This document shows positions 27,199 to 36,707 of a stretch of 64,000 bases of DNA, in pieces; the first letter of the stretch is position 1; every line of letters starts with the position of its first letter. The stretch comes from Kushneria avicenniae. Lineage in GTDB: Bacteria; Pseudomonadota; Gammaproteobacteria; Pseudomonadales; Halomonadaceae. The notes below the pieces were generated by a model, which saw only the letters and a list, made by a program, of their open reading frames with translations, was not told the DNA's origin and did no database searches. The translations under genes were made by a program, and so were the position numbers. The stretch is taken from the NCBI RefSeq assembly GCF_900112585.1, contig NZ_FOLY01000006.1, forward strand, positions 124,001 to 188,000. The letters are read 5' to 3'.

Positions 27199-28079
27199 GG
27201 GCCCTCCGGGCGTGAATCATCGGATATTGCCGCAGGCCACTGCCCGAGGCTGACGCGCTCGCGTCCGCCAAGGTCCTGACAGGTCTCGACACCCCGATAA
27301 CCGGCCTGAATCAGTGCCGCGCGCACGCCTTCACCCTGCTGGTAGCCGTGTTCCAGCAGCAGCCAGCCATCGGGGGTCAGAAAACCACGGGCGGTATCGA
27401 TCAGATGCAGCAGATCGGCCATGCCGTTGTCTTTCGCCACCAGCGCCGAGCGCGGCTCGAAGCGCACGTCGCCCTGCCCCAGATGCACGTCGTGCTCATC
27501 GATATAGGGCGGATTGCTGACGATCAGTTCAAAGCGCGACGAAGGGTGCAGTGCGGAGAAGAAATCGCTTTCTTCGAGCCGAACATTGGTGATGCCCAGC
27601 GCCTCGGCATTGCGTCGCGCCAGCGCCACCGCTTCTGACACGATATCGGTACCGGTGACCTGCCAGCCAGGGCGCTCGACGGCCAGCGCCAGTGCAATGG
27701 CGCCACTGCCGGTACCGATATCCAGCGCATGCCCGGCGTTGGAAGGCATACGCAAGAGCGCCTGTTCGACCAGCGTTTCGGTATCAGGACGTGGAATCAG
27801 AGTATGCGGTGACACCGCCAGTCGCAGGCCAAAAAATTCCCGATAGCCCAGCAGCCAGGCCACCGGCTCCCCCTGCTCACGCCGCTCGATCAGGGCATGA
27901 AATCGTTCCAGATCAAGCGCATCGACCTCGCGATCCCCCCAGGTATAGAGCCAGGTCCGCGAACGCCCCAACACGTGAGCCAGCAGCAGCTGAGCATCAA
28001 GATGGGGCGTGGCCGCTCCGCCCGAGGCGTGATGAGCAAGGCGCGCTACCGCCTCTGACAGAACCTGATCAATGCGCAT
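27195..28079 (-). CDS. prmC: Peptide chain release factor N5-glutamine methyltransferase PrmC
   Basis: Methylates the Gln of the GGQ motif in release factors RF1 and RF2. The 294-residue protein has an N-terminal helical domain and a Rossmann methyltransferase domain with ALDIGTGSGAIALALA (SAM site) and the catalytic ELIVSNPPYIDEHD. I use ATG 28079 (MRIDQVL); a TTG five codons upstream is also in frame. It follows prfA, which encodes its substrate RF1, by 24 bp and overlaps moeB by 4 bp. Confidence 0.97.
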   Translation of the reverse strand: MRIDQVLSEAVARLAHHASGGAATPHLDAQLLLAHVLGRSRTWLYTWGDREVDALDLERFHALIERREQGEPVAWLLGYREFFGLRLAVSPHTLIPRPDTETLVEQALLRMPSNAGHALDIGTGSGAIALALAVERPGWQVTGTDIVSEAVALARRNAEALGITNVRLEESDFFSALHPSSRFELIVSNPPYIDEHDVHLGQGDVRFEPRSALVAKDNGMADLLHLIDTARGFLTPDGWLLLEHGYQQGEGVRAALIQAGYRGVETCQDLGGRERVSLGQWPAAISDDSRPEGP

Positions 28080-28103
28080 GACAGTTTTTTTCAACCATTC
28101 CCG

Positions 28104-29195
28104 TCAGCCATTCTCACCAGTCATGGCCGCCAGCTGGTCAGCCTGATATTCATGCACCAGTGGGTCGATAATGTCGTCCAGCGCACCAGTCATGACCTCA
28201 CCAAGCTTGTAGAGCGTCAGATTGATCCGGTGATCGGTGACTCGGCCCTGCGGGAAGTTATAGGTGCGAATGCGTTCGCTGCGATCGCCCGAGCCGACCA
28301 GCGAGCGGCGCGTGTCGGACTGCTGCTGCTGATGAGCGCTTTCGGCGCTCTGCTTGAGGCGCGCCGCCAGCAGTGACATGGCACGTGCACGGTTCTTGTG
28401 CTGGCTGCGCTCGTCCTGACACTCCACCACCGTGCCGGTCGGCAGGTGAGTAATGCGGATCGCGGAATCGGTCGTGTTGACGTGCTGACCGCCGGCGCCG
28501 CTGGCGCGAAAGGTATCGACGCGCAGGTCTGCAGGGTTGAGCTCGACTTCGGCCACCTCGTCGGCCTCGGCCATTACGGCTACCGTACAGGCCGAAGTAT
28601 GGATGCGCCCCTGGGACTCGGTCGCCGGCACTCGCTGTACACGATGGGCGCCGGATTCAAACTTGAGCCGGGCGTAGATGTCACCGCCGGCCACGCGAGC
28701 GATGATCTCCTTGAAGCCGCCCTGCTCGCCGTGACTGGCACTGATGGTTTCCATCTTCCAGCCGCGGCTTTCGGCGTAGCGCGAGTACATGCGAAAGAGA
28801 TCGCCGGCAAAGAGCGCGGCTTCATCGCCGCCGGTGCCGGCACGCACTTCAAGATAGACACTGCGCTGATCGTCTGGATCCTTCGGAATCAAAAGCTGCA
28901 GCAGCTGCGGTTCAAGTGCCTCGAGCTGACCATCGATTTCAGTGATCTCGTCATGGGCCATGGCGCGCATGTCGGGATCGCTATCCTCGAGCATCTGCCG
29001 GGCGCTGTCGCGGTCGGTCTCAAGGGTGCGATAGCGCGCCCACTGCCCCACCAGCGCTTCCAGATCGGCATATTCGCGCGAGTAGTTGCGAAACCGGGTC
29101 TGGTCACCGATGACGCCCGGGTCGGAAAGCAGCCTGGAAAGTTCTTCAAAACGTTCGGCAAAGCCGTCAAGACGGTCTCTGAGCGAGGCCTTCAT
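28104..29195 (-). CDS. prfA: Peptide chain release factor 1
   Basis: Terminates translation at UAA and UAG. The 363-residue protein contains the tripeptide anticodon PAT within [15 protein letters not shown] and the peptidyl-tRNA hydrolysis motif GGQ within [15 protein letters not shown]. The length is standard. It overlaps hemA by 4 bp. RF1 recognises UAG, which is relevant to the amber codon seen in ugpB in this window. Confidence 0.98.
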   Translation of the reverse strand: MKASLRDRLDGFAERFEELSRLLSDPGVIGDQTRFRNYSREYADLEALVGQWARYRTLETDRDSARQMLEDSDPDMRAMAHDEITEIDGQLEALEPQLLQLLIPKDPDDQRSVYLEVRAGTGGDEAALFAGDLFRMYSRYAESRGWKMETISASHGEQGGFKEIIARVAGGDIYARLKFESGAHRVQRVPATESQGRIHTSACTVAVMAEADEVAEVELNPADLRVDTFRASGAGGQHVNTTDSAIRITHLPTGTVVECQDERSQHKNRARAMSLLAARLKQSAESAHQQQQSDTRRSLVGSGDRSERIRTYNFPQGRVTDHRINLTLYKLGEVMTGALDDIIDPLVHEYQADQLAAMTGENG

Positions 29196-30463
29196 GGCGT
29201 TTCCCGGTGCAGCGCGCTGTCGTCGATCAAGAGTTCCTCCGCAGCCTGAATCAGATCCACCCGCTCGGCGCCGGAGGCCGCGCGAATGCGTGAAGTGGTG
29301 CCGTGCAGCAGCCGGTTGGTGAGCTGCTGCGTCAGTTTCTGGATCACCCGTTCCGGGTCCTGTCCCCGCGACAGGGCAGCCAGCGCTTCCGCCTCGGCCT
29401 CGGCGCGCAGGCGTTCGGCCTGGTGACGATGGCGCCGGATCAGATCGCCGGCGTTTCGCACCCGAAGCTCGTGCTGCCAGGCCGACACGTTGGCCAGAAT
29501 CATCTCTTCGGCTTGGTCGGCGGCGGCCTGACGGGAGCGCCGATTTTCACTGATGACCTCGTTGAGATCGTCAATCGTGTACAAAAAGATGTCATCCAGC
29601 TCGCCCACCTGCGGTTCGATATCCCGCGGGATGGCAATGTCCACCATGAAAATCGGGCGATGCTTGCGCGTTTTCAGCGCCGACTCGACCACGCCCTTGC
29701 CGAGCAGTGGCGTCGGGCTGCCGGTCGAGGAGATCACGATATCGGCACAGACCAGCGCGTTTTCCAGCTCGTCCAGCCCGATCGCCACGCCACTGACCTC
29801 ATCGGCCAGCGTCTGGGCGCGCTCGCGCGTGCGGTTGGCCACGATAATGCCCTGAATGCCGGCATCGCGGAGATGGCGCGCGACAAGTTCGATGGTTTCG
29901 CCGGCGCCAATCAGAAGCGCCCGGGACTGACGAATATTGTCGAAGATGCGACCGGCCAGATTGACCGCCGCATAGGCCACCGAGACCGGATTTTCACCGA
30001 TGCCGGTTTCGGTACGCACCTGCTTGGCCACCGCAAAGGTGTGCTGGAAAAGACGCTCGAGCTCGCTGCCCAGGGTGTGATGGGTTCTGGCCATCTGATA
30101 GGCGCTCTTGATCTGGCCCAGTATCTGGGGCTCACCCAGCACCATGGAGTCCAGGCCACAGGCGACGCGCATGAGATGACGTGCCGCTTCGCCGTCACGA
30201 TGCCAGTGTGCGCAGTCCTCCAGCGCTCTCACGGGCAGACGGTGAAAGTGGCCGAGCCATTCAAGCATCAGACGCTCGTCGCCGCCCTCGAGTCGACAGT
30301 AGATCTCGGTTCGATTGCAGGTCGACAGGATGACGGCTTCCTCGACCTCATCAAGAGCGGTCAGATCTTCAAGCGCCAGTGCCATCTGACTGGAGGAAAA
30401 AGCGACCTGCTCACGTACCTCAAGGGTCGCACTTCTATGATTGATGCCTAGGGAAAGAAGCAT
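29192..30463 (-). CDS. hemA: Glutamyl-tRNA reductase
   Basis: NADPH-dependent enzyme that reduces Glu-tRNA to glutamate-1-semialdehyde, the first committed step of C5-pathway haem synthesis. The 423-residue protein starts [18 protein letters not shown] and has the catalytic Cys in [11 protein letters not shown] (about residue 50), then [13 protein letters not shown] and the NADPH fold [16 protein letters not shown]. The C-terminal dimerisation domain is intact. It is the first gene of hemA-prfA-prmC-moeB and diverges from the TPR gene. Confidence 0.98.
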   Translation of the reverse strand: MLLSLGINHRSATLEVREQVAFSSSQMALALEDLTALDEVEEAVILSTCNRTEIYCRLEGGDERLMLEWLGHFHRLPVRALEDCAHWHRDGEAARHLMRVACGLDSMVLGEPQILGQIKSAYQMARTHHTLGSELERLFQHTFAVAKQVRTETGIGENPVSVAYAAVNLAGRIFDNIRQSRALLIGAGETIELVARHLRDAGIQGIIVANRTRERAQTLADEVSGVAIGLDELENALVCADIVISSTGSPTPLLGKGVVESALKTRKHRPIFMVDIAIPRDIEPQVGELDDIFLYTIDDLNEVISENRRSRQAAADQAEEMILANVSAWQHELRVRNAGDLIRRHRHQAERLRAEAEAEALAALSRGQDPERVIQKLTQQLTNRLLHGTTSRIRAASGAERVDLIQAAEELLIDDSALHRETP

Positions 30464-30640
30464 CGTGATACCGTGTTGGCTATAACGTTCGTGTAGAACG
30501 CTGCGACATGACTGGATAATGTGTCAGGTATCCGGGTCTGTCAGGTCAGGTCCGTTATCAGTGATACAGTGCGCATGTCGTGCCATGGAAAGCGCCAGTG
30601 GATGGCGCTCTATCATGGTGCTCGCACTTCATTGCCGTGC

Positions 30641-30649
30641 ATTCTAACA
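30641..30649 (-). promoter_or_regulatory. Candidate extended -10 promoter for hemA
   Basis: On the minus strand the sequence TGTTAGAAT gives an extended -10 (TG-N-TAGAAT) about 180 bp before the hemA start. No good -35 is seen at 16-18 bp, which fits extended -10 promoters. The gap 30464-30727 must also contain the promoter of the divergent TPR-lolB-ispE operon, which I could not locate. Confidence 0.35.
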
Positions 30650-30727
30650 TAGCGCCGGACGCCATGGGATGTAACGCTTTGATCGGCGTTATAGCCTTGC
30701 CTGGTTTTGCCATCAATGAGGACACGG

Positions 30728-32524
30728 ATGCGTCAACGCACACTATGGCTATCGATGTCAGCCCTGCTGCTGCCCCTGGCATTCTGGCCGGTATCTCCTG
30801 CGATGGCCGACGATCAGGCGATACCTTCGGATGCCGCCCCCCGGACAAAGAACTCGGCCACTGCACCGGGTCTTGACGGCGCCACTTTCGGTGCGCTTCT
30901 GGGCGCCGACATTGCCGCACAGCGCGGCGATACGGGTCTGGCCGCAAGAACCTATCTGGCGCAGAGCGAACGCCACGACGACATCACCCTGGCGCGCCGG
31001 GCCACACAGATGGCGCGCCTGAGCCGTGACCCACGGCTGATCGTGGCCGCCGCCAACCGCTGGGCAGCGCTGGACAACGAAAGCGCCGCTCCGCGACGCA
31101 TTCTGGCGGCCGCGGCGGCCGAGCAGGGTGAGTGGACCACCGCCATGGCACTGCTGCTGGAAGTCGATGCCAGCGGACAGGACGCCGAGCTCGAGGCGTT
31201 TCTGGAAGACGCCATTACCAGCGGCGCCAGCGCCGAGGAGCTGCTGGCACCGCTTGAAAACTACATCAAGCGTCATCCCGACCATCCCCATGCGCTGATC
31301 ACGCGTGCCCTTCTTCTGTCGCTGCAGGGTAATAACGACGAGGCCGGCCATGATCTTGAACGCGCCGAGGCGCTGGATGACAACCTGCCGGCCCTCTGGC
31401 TGGCCCGCAGCCAGATCGCACTGGATCAGGATCATCCCATCAAGGCGCTTGAATACGCCCGGCGCGGCCACGGGCTCGCCTTGCAGGACAACCGCTTCAT
31501 TCTGGCGATGGCGCAGGCCAATCTCGCCATGGACGATGTTGATGCGGCCGAGAAGCAGTTCAATACCCTGATGCAGAGCATGCCGGACAACCTCCAGCTG
31601 CGTCTGGCGCTGGCACGGCTCTATCTGCGCAATGACCATCCTGACGCCGCACGGCGACTGCTGATGCCGGCCCTGAAGGATGATATTCCTTCACCGTCAG
31701 GCGAGCTGTACATGCTGGCAGGTGCAGCCAGCGAAAAGCTTGATGATATCGATCAGGCATTGAAACTGTATGCTCGTGTGCCCGAAGGCGATCATTTCAT
31801 GGCTGCGCGTGTACGCGGCGTTCAGCTGCTGGCCGAGTATCAGCGTGTGGATGACGCACTGGAGTGGCTGCACGCCCAGCAAGATGATTATCCCGATCAG
31901 TCTGCCGCCCTGACGGAAATTTCCCTGTCACTGCTGGATCAGAACGACCAGCGGGCGCGAGCCGATCAACTACTCGAAAGCGCCATCCAGGCGCATGCCC
32001 CCGATAACGACGATCTTCTTTATATACGAGCGATTCGTGCCCTTGAGCATCAGGATCTCAAGGCCATGGAGCGTGACATGCATACCCTGCTCGAGCGTAA
32101 TCCCGACAATGTCGATGCGCTCAACGCGCTGGGTTATACCCTGACCGAGCAGACCGATCGACATGAAGAGGCGCTCGGACTTCTGAAACGCGCCTACAGG
32201 CTGGCACCGGACTCGGCACCGGTCATCGACAGTCTGGGCTGGGTCCACTTTCATCTGGGTCAGCTGGACCAGGCCATCGCATTGCTCAAGCAGGCCTACG
32301 CCCTGATGCCGGATGAAGAAGTTGCCGCCCATCTGGCAGAAGCACTCTGGGCGAGCGGTGACACCGAACAGGCGCGTCGCATCATTGCTGGCGCCACGAC
32401 GCGCTTTCAAAACCACCCGACCATTGATGACCTGCTGAGCCGCTATCCGCTGCTGGCACCGCTCAGTCCGCTTCCCGAAACCACGACTTCAACGACCATC
32501 CCTTCCCCGGAGAAAGACTCATGA
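30728..32524 (+). CDS. Tetratricopeptide-repeat protein, periplasmic
   Basis: A 598-residue protein with a signal peptide (MRQRTLWLSMSALLLPLAFW..., cleavage after about residue 26, SPAMA) and a chain of TPR-like helical repeats over most of its length. The best-defined ones lie in the C-terminal half (for example NVDALNALGYTLTEQTDRHE and SAPVIDSLGWVHFHLGQLDQ). I chose ATG 30728 because GAGGA lies five bases upstream; ATG 30716 is also possible. It is the same type of gene that precedes lolB and ispE in pseudomonads. It is probably a scaffold in the periplasm or outer-membrane assembly, but no partner is evident. It overlaps lolB by 4 bp. Confidence 0.9.
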   Translation: MRQRTLWLSMSALLLPLAFWPVSPAMADDQAIPSDAAPRTKNSATAPGLDGATFGALLGADIAAQRGDTGLAARTYLAQSERHDDITLARRATQMARLSRDPRLIVAAANRWAALDNESAAPRRILAAAAAEQGEWTTAMALLLEVDASGQDAELEAFLEDAITSGASAEELLAPLENYIKRHPDHPHALITRALLLSLQGNNDEAGHDLERAEALDDNLPALWLARSQIALDQDHPIKALEYARRGHGLALQDNRFILAMAQANLAMDDVDAAEKQFNTLMQSMPDNLQLRLALARLYLRNDHPDAARRLLMPALKDDIPSPSGELYMLAGAASEKLDDIDQALKLYARVPEGDHFMAARVRGVQLLAEYQRVDDALEWLHAQQDDYPDQSAALTEISLSLLDQNDQRARADQLLESAIQAHAPDNDDLLYIRAIRALEHQDLKAMERDMHTLLERNPDNVDALNALGYTLTEQTDRHEEALGLLKRAYRLAPDSAPVIDSLGWVHFHLGQLDQAIALLKQAYALMPDEEVAAHLAEALWASGDTEQARRIIAGATTRFQNHPTIDDLLSRYPLLAPLSPLPETTTSTTIPSPEKDS

Positions 32525-33153
32525 CATCAGGCCCTGCGACCGGTCGCACGCTGCGATTTCTGACCCTCGCCCTGATCCTTTTACTGGCCGGCTGTGCCAC
32601 CCAGGCGCCATCGCAAATGGAGGATCGCCACCCGGGCGACTGGCGCGCGCAGCAGTCCCGGCTTGAAGCGCTCGATACCTGGACGGCGGCCGGCAAGGTC
32701 GGCATCCGTACCCCCGAAGACAGCCAGAGCGCCAATCTCGACTGGACCCAGCGCGCCAGTCAGTATCGCATCTCGGTCAGCGGCCCCTGGGGCACCGGCC
32801 GCAATACGCTGGAAGGGGACGGACAGAAAGTCACGCTGACCAACGGCGACGGTACCTTTCAGGCCGCCACGCCGGAGGCGCTGATGGCACAGCAGATGGG
32901 CTGGTCGCTGCCGCTGTCCTCGCTGGTGTACTGGGTACGCGGCCTGCCCGACCCGCGCGCCCCTCACAGCATGAGCGAAGATGATGCTGGCTTCCCGGCC
33001 ACGCTGGATCAGGCCGGCTGGCATATTGACTATCGCGACTGGTCCCGGGCCGATGGCCTCTGGCTGCCGCGCAGGCTCGTCATGACCTATGACGACATTC
33101 GCACCACGCTGGTCATCAATCGCTGGCAGCCGGAGCAGGCAGAGCTGCCATGA
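32521..33153 (+). CDS. lolB: Outer-membrane lipoprotein LolB
   Basis: Receives lipoproteins from LolA and inserts them into the outer membrane. The 210-residue protein has a lipoprotein signal with lipobox LLAGC (Cys 25). The mature part shows the expected WTAAGKVGIRTPEDSQSANLDW and YRISVSGPWGTG beta-strand pattern. It sits between the TPR gene and ispE, overlapping both by 4 bp, the usual location in gammaproteobacteria. The residue after Cys is Ala, not Asp, consistent with outer-membrane sorting. Confidence 0.96.
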   Translation: MTSGPATGRTLRFLTLALILLLAGCATQAPSQMEDRHPGDWRAQQSRLEALDTWTAAGKVGIRTPEDSQSANLDWTQRASQYRISVSGPWGTGRNTLEGDGQKVTLTNGDGTFQAATPEALMAQQMGWSLPLSSLVYWVRGLPDPRAPHSMSEDDAGFPATLDQAGWHIDYRDWSRADGLWLPRRLVMTYDDIRTTLVINRWQPEQAELP

Positions 33154-34055
33154 ACAGCCCCACCTCGCTGACTCTGCCGGCGCCGGCCAAGCTCAACCGC
33201 ATGCTGCACATCGTGGGCAGACGCAACGACGGCTATCACGAGCTGCAGACCCTGTTTCAGTTTCTGGATGACGGCGACACCCTGCACTTTCGTCTTCGAG
33301 AGGATGAATCCATCTTTCTCTCGCCGCAGCTTGCAGGCGTCAGCGCCGAGGACAATCTGATTCTGCGCGCCGCCCGACTCCTGCAGGCCAGCGTCGATCG
33401 TCCGCTGCCGGGTGTGGAGATCACCCTCGACAAAAAGCTTCCCATGGGCGGCGGTCTGGGCGGCGGCAGCTCCAATGCTGCGACCACGCTGCTGGCGCTC
33501 GACCATCTCTGGCAGCTCGGACTGGACACCAATCAGTTGGCCATGCTGGGGCTGTCACTGGGTGCAGACGTCCCCGTGTTTGTCCGCGGCTTTGCGGCCT
33601 GGGGAGAAGGTGTCGGCGAGCGGCTGGTGCCGGCGGCGCTGGATACCCCCTGGTTTGTGGTGATTCATCCGGGCATAAGCGTATCGACAGCCGGCGTTTT
33701 CGGGCATCCGCAATTGACACGCGACACCCCCTTGATTAGTATGTCGCGCGCCCTGCAGGGAGGCCACAACGACTGCGAGGCCGTGGTGCGAAGGCTCGAG
33801 CCGGAAATCGGCGAGGTCATTGACCTGCTTCGTCAGTACGGACCCGCCATGCTGACCGGAACCGGCGCCTGCGTTTTCTGCCCTCTCGAAAGCGAGACGT
33901 CAGCGCTTGAACTGGAAAGGGAGATACTTTATGGTATCGCTCGGCATGCGTACCCGGATCGCTGGAGCGTTTTCAGGGCACGCGGTTGTAACATCTCTCC
34001 TCTGCACCAGGCTCTGAACAGGCTTCAGGTATCATCGGATACCGGAGTATCATGA
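33150..34055 (+). CDS. ispE: 4-diphosphocytidyl-2-C-methyl-D-erythritol kinase
   Basis: GHMP kinase of the MEP isoprenoid pathway, phosphorylating CDP-ME. The 301-residue protein starts with PAPAKLNRMLHIVGRRNDGY, the substrate-side signature, and has the ATP loop PMGGGLGGGSSNAA (about residues 98-111) and a C-terminal LTGTGACVF motif. It ends the TPR-lolB-ispE series, followed by tRNA-Gln and prs. Its product eventually supplies the crt operon as well as quinones and peptidoglycan lipid carrier. Confidence 0.97.
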   Translation: MNSPTSLTLPAPAKLNRMLHIVGRRNDGYHELQTLFQFLDDGDTLHFRLREDESIFLSPQLAGVSAEDNLILRAARLLQASVDRPLPGVEITLDKKLPMGGGLGGGSSNAATTLLALDHLWQLGLDTNQLAMLGLSLGADVPVFVRGFAAWGEGVGERLVPAALDTPWFVVIHPGISVSTAGVFGHPQLTRDTPLISMSRALQGGHNDCEAVVRRLEPEIGEVIDLLRQYGPAMLTGTGACVFCPLESETSALELEREILYGIARHAYPDRWSVFRARGCNISPLHQALNRLQVSSDTGVS

Positions 34056-34088
34056 AGCATCAGCGTCAGTGCTTGCATCAAAGGTTAC

Positions 34089-34163
34089 TGGGGTATAGCC
34101 AAGTGGTAAGGCACCGGTTTCTGGTACCGGCATTCCCAGGTTCGAATCCTGGTACCCCAGCCA
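34089..34163 (+). tRNA. tRNA-Gln (anticodon CTG)
   Basis: Cloverleaf of 72 nt plus an encoded CCA. The acceptor stem TGGGGTA pairs with TACCCCA. The anticodon stem CCGGT/ACCGG encloses the loop TTCTGGT, so the anticodon is CTG, reading CAG. The T-loop TTCGAAT is present. It lies between ispE and prs, the usual place for tRNA-Gln in related bacteria. Confidence 0.97.
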
Positions 34164-34236
34164 TCTCTTTTCGATGTCACTCACGTCTGACTTCACACCA
34201 CCCCGATTTTCTACAAGCGTCCAAAGGTGGCTGCGC

Positions 34237-35178
34237 GTGTCTAAACTGATGGTCTTTGCGGGGAACGCCAACCCCGAGCTTGCCCGCAAGGTGGCCGAGA
34301 GCCTTGATAACCGCCTGGGCCACGCCACGGTCGGTCAGTTCAGCGATGGCGAAATCGCGGTCGAGATCAACGAAAACGTGCGCGGCAAGGACGTTTTTAT
34401 CCTTCAGTCGACCTGTGCACCGACCAATGACAACCTGATGGAACTGATCCTGATGGTGGATGCCCTGCGTCGGGCCAGCGCGACCCGTATTACTGCCGTG
34501 GTTCCCTACTTCGGCTATGCCCGCCAGGATCGTCGCGTGCGCTCGGCGCGCGTACCGATTTCGGCCAAGGTCGTTGCCGACATGATGGTCAAGGCCGGCG
34601 TCGATCGCGTCATGACCATGGATCTGCACGCCGACCAGATTCAGGGCTTTTTCGACGTGCCGGTCGACAACGTCTACGGCTCGCCCATCCTGCTTGATGA
34701 CATCGAGCGTCAGAATTACGACGACATCGCCATCGTCTCGCCCGACGTTGGCGGTGTCGTTCGCGCCCGCGCCATCGCCAAGCAGCTCAACGCAGATCTT
34801 GCCATCATCGACAAGCGTCGCCCATCGGCCAATCAGGCTCAGGTGATGCACATCATCGGTGATATCAAGGACCGCACCTGCGTGCTGGTCGATGACATGG
34901 TCGATACGGCCGGCACCCTGTGCAAGGCCGCCGAAGCGCTCAAGGCGCACGGCGCCCGACGCGTACTGGCCTATTCGACGCACGCGATCCTGTCGGGTCC
35001 GGCGGTCGACAATATTTCAAAATCCCAGCTCGATGAGCTGGTCGTTGCTGACACCATTCCGCTTGCCGAGCACGCCCGTCGCAGCGGCAAGATCCGCCAG
35101 CTCTCGGTGGCCGGCCTGATCGCCGAGGCGATCCGTCGTGTCAGCAATGAAGAATCCGTCAGCGCGATGTTCCACTGA
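34237..35178 (+). CDS. prs: Ribose-phosphate pyrophosphokinase
   Basis: Makes PRPP from ribose-5-phosphate and ATP for nucleotide, His and Trp synthesis. I place the start at GTG 34237 ([15 protein letters not shown]), with AAAGGTGG six bases upstream, giving 313 residues, the standard length; the frame is open to 34174 but those residues are not family-like. Visible motifs are YARQDRR (ATP site), [12 protein letters not shown] and the PRPP loop [11 protein letters not shown]. It lies between tRNA-Gln and rplY. Confidence 0.97.
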   Translation: MSKLMVFAGNANPELARKVAESLDNRLGHATVGQFSDGEIAVEINENVRGKDVFILQSTCAPTNDNLMELILMVDALRRASATRITAVVPYFGYARQDRRVRSARVPISAKVVADMMVKAGVDRVMTMDLHADQIQGFFDVPVDNVYGSPILLDDIERQNYDDIAIVSPDVGGVVRARAIAKQLNADLAIIDKRRPSANQAQVMHIIGDIKDRTCVLVDDMVDTAGTLCKAAEALKAHGARRVLAYSTHAILSGPAVDNISKSQLDELVVADTIPLAEHARRSGKIRQLSVAGLIAEAIRRVSNEESVSAMFH

Positions 35179-35194
35179 ACCCGCGCCGGTACTC

Positions 35195-35257
35195 GCTTTC
35201 GCGTGATGCGAAAGCCCGATAAAACGGCACGAGCCTGGTCGCGGGCCGTGTCGTTTT
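35195..35257 (+). promoter_or_regulatory. Two hairpins in the prs-rplY spacer (terminator or L25 leader)
   Basis: The first hairpin has a perfect stem GCTTTCGC / GCGAAAGC with a 5-base loop (35195-35215). The second runs from AAAACGGCACG (35221) to CGTGTCGTTTT (ending 35257) with one mismatch and ends in T residues, like an intrinsic terminator. Together they fill the 106-bp gap before rplY. Autogenous control of rplY is known in E. coli, so an L25-binding leader is a reasonable alternative to simple termination of prs. Confidence 0.5.
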
Positions 35258-35284
35258 CGACTTGAACCAATGAGGGTCCAACCC

Positions 35285-35959
35285 ATGAAACATGATTATC
35301 AACTGACCGCTGTCGCTCGTACGGCGCTGGGGAAAGGTGCGAGCCGCCGCCTGCGCCGTGCGAACGAACGTGTCGCGGCCATCATCTATGGCGGCAGCGC
35401 CGAGCCGCAGCCGATCGCCATCGACAAGCCGGCCTTCTACAAGGCCCTGGAAGACGAAGCCTTTTTCTCTTCCATCATCAACATCGACATTGATGGTGCC
35501 AGGGAGCAGGTCGTCATTCGTGATCTGCAGCGCCACCCCTACAAGGAGCTGATCACGCACGCCGACTTCATGCGCGTTGATGCCACTCACGAGCTGACCA
35601 TCACCGTACCGCTGCACTTCGCCGGCGATGAAGAGTGCAAGGGCGTTCGTGAACAGGACGGTGTCCTGCACGTACTGGCCAACGACGTCGAAGTCAGCTG
35701 CCTGCCGGCCGATCTTCCCGAGTATCTGGAAGTCAACGTGGCCAACATGGAACTGGGCGACACCCTGCACCTGTCCGACATCCCGATGCCGAAGGGTGTC
35801 ACCGTTGTGGCCCTGACCCACGGTGAAGACCACGACATGGGTATCGTGACCATCACGCATCCGGATCGCGGCACGGACGACGCCGAAGGTGAAGGCGAGC
35901 CGTCCAGCGATGTCGATCGCACCGACGCCGAAAACGGCGGCGAGGGCGAACAGGTCTAA
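35285..35959 (+). CDS. rplY: 50S ribosomal protein L25 (Ctc-type, two-domain)
   Basis: 5S rRNA-binding ribosomal protein. The 224-residue product is the long form: an N-terminal L25 domain (about residues 1-95; [21 protein letters not shown]) and a C-terminal TL5/Ctc beta domain, then an acidic tail rich in Glu, Asp and Gly. I use ATG 35285 ([16 protein letters not shown]), because the upstream in-frame residues are not family-like. It sits between prs and pth, as in many gammaproteobacteria. Confidence 0.96.
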   Translation: MKHDYQLTAVARTALGKGASRRLRRANERVAAIIYGGSAEPQPIAIDKPAFYKALEDEAFFSSIINIDIDGAREQVVIRDLQRHPYKELITHADFMRVDATHELTITVPLHFAGDEECKGVREQDGVLHVLANDVEVSCLPADLPEYLEVNVANMELGDTLHLSDIPMPKGVTVVALTHGEDHDMGIVTITHPDRGTDDAEGEGEPSSDVDRTDAENGGEGEQV

Positions 35960-35985
35960 GGATGGCAGCCGCCATCTGATACCTG

Positions 35986-36036
35986 ACGGCCGGTCGGGCC
36001 GGGCCAAGCGCCCGGTTTGACCGGCCGTTTCGTTTT
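35986..36036 (+). terminator. Rho-independent terminator after rplY
   Basis: A 10-bp outer stem ACGGCCGGTC / GACCGGCCGT encloses an inner GC-rich hairpin and is followed by TTTCGTTTT. It lies about 25 bp after the rplY stop and before pth, so pth may need its own promoter or read-through. Confidence 0.8.
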
Positions 36037-36084
36037 ATGGCCTGCCGTGCGCAGGGCGTTGTGATCAACGAGCGAGAACACCTC

Positions 36085-36672
36085 ATGAGCGATATCAAGG
36101 CGATCATAGGGCTGGGCAATCCGGGCACCCAATACGCGCAGACCCGTCATAACGCCGGTTTCTGGCTGATCGATGCGCTGGCAGAGCGCCATCACACCAC
36201 ACTTCGCAGCGAGCGCAAGCTGCTGGGTCATTACGCCCGTATTACGATGGAAGGCCGGGATATTCATCTGCTGGCCCCCTCCACTTACATGAATCACAGC
36301 GGCCAGTCGATCGGCGCACTGGCTGCCTTTTACAAGCTGCCCCCCGAGTCGCTGCTGGTTATCCATGACGAGCTGGATCTGCCGCCCGGTCAGGCGCGCT
36401 ACAAGCAGGGCGGCGGCCATGGTGGCCATAACGGTCTACGTGACACCATCAATGCACTGGGCCAGAACAGGAACTTTCATCGCCTGAGGCTGGGCATCGG
36501 CCACCCCGGCAGCGCCAGCCAGGTGGTCAATTACGTGCTGGGCGCGCCGGGCAAGAGCGAACGTCGTGCCATTGACGAGGCCATCGACGCCGCTCTCGAG
36601 ACCCTGCCGCTGGCGCTTTCCGGTGATCAGGCCCGCGCCATGAACCAGCTTCACAGTTTCAGCGCCGCCTGA
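36085..36672 (+). CDS. pth: Peptidyl-tRNA hydrolase
   Basis: Releases peptides from prematurely dropped peptidyl-tRNAs. The start is ATG 36085 (MSDIKAIIGLGNPGTQYAQT), giving 195 residues, the family length. Catalytic His is in TRHNAGFWLID, substrate-binding Asn in STYMNHSGQS, and Asp in VIHDELDLPPG, followed by GGGHGGHNGLRD. The upstream in-frame extension has no ribosome binding site. Normally pth is followed directly by ychF; here an EamA gene lies between. Confidence 0.97.
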   Translation: MSDIKAIIGLGNPGTQYAQTRHNAGFWLIDALAERHHTTLRSERKLLGHYARITMEGRDIHLLAPSTYMNHSGQSIGALAAFYKLPPESLLVIHDELDLPPGQARYKQGGGHGGHNGLRDTINALGQNRNFHRLRLGIGHPGSASQVVNYVLGAPGKSERRAIDEAIDAALETLPLALSGDQARAMNQLHSFSAA

Positions 36673-36707
36673 TACTACGCGCCCATCGCTGCCGGAGCTG
36701 ATCTGTC

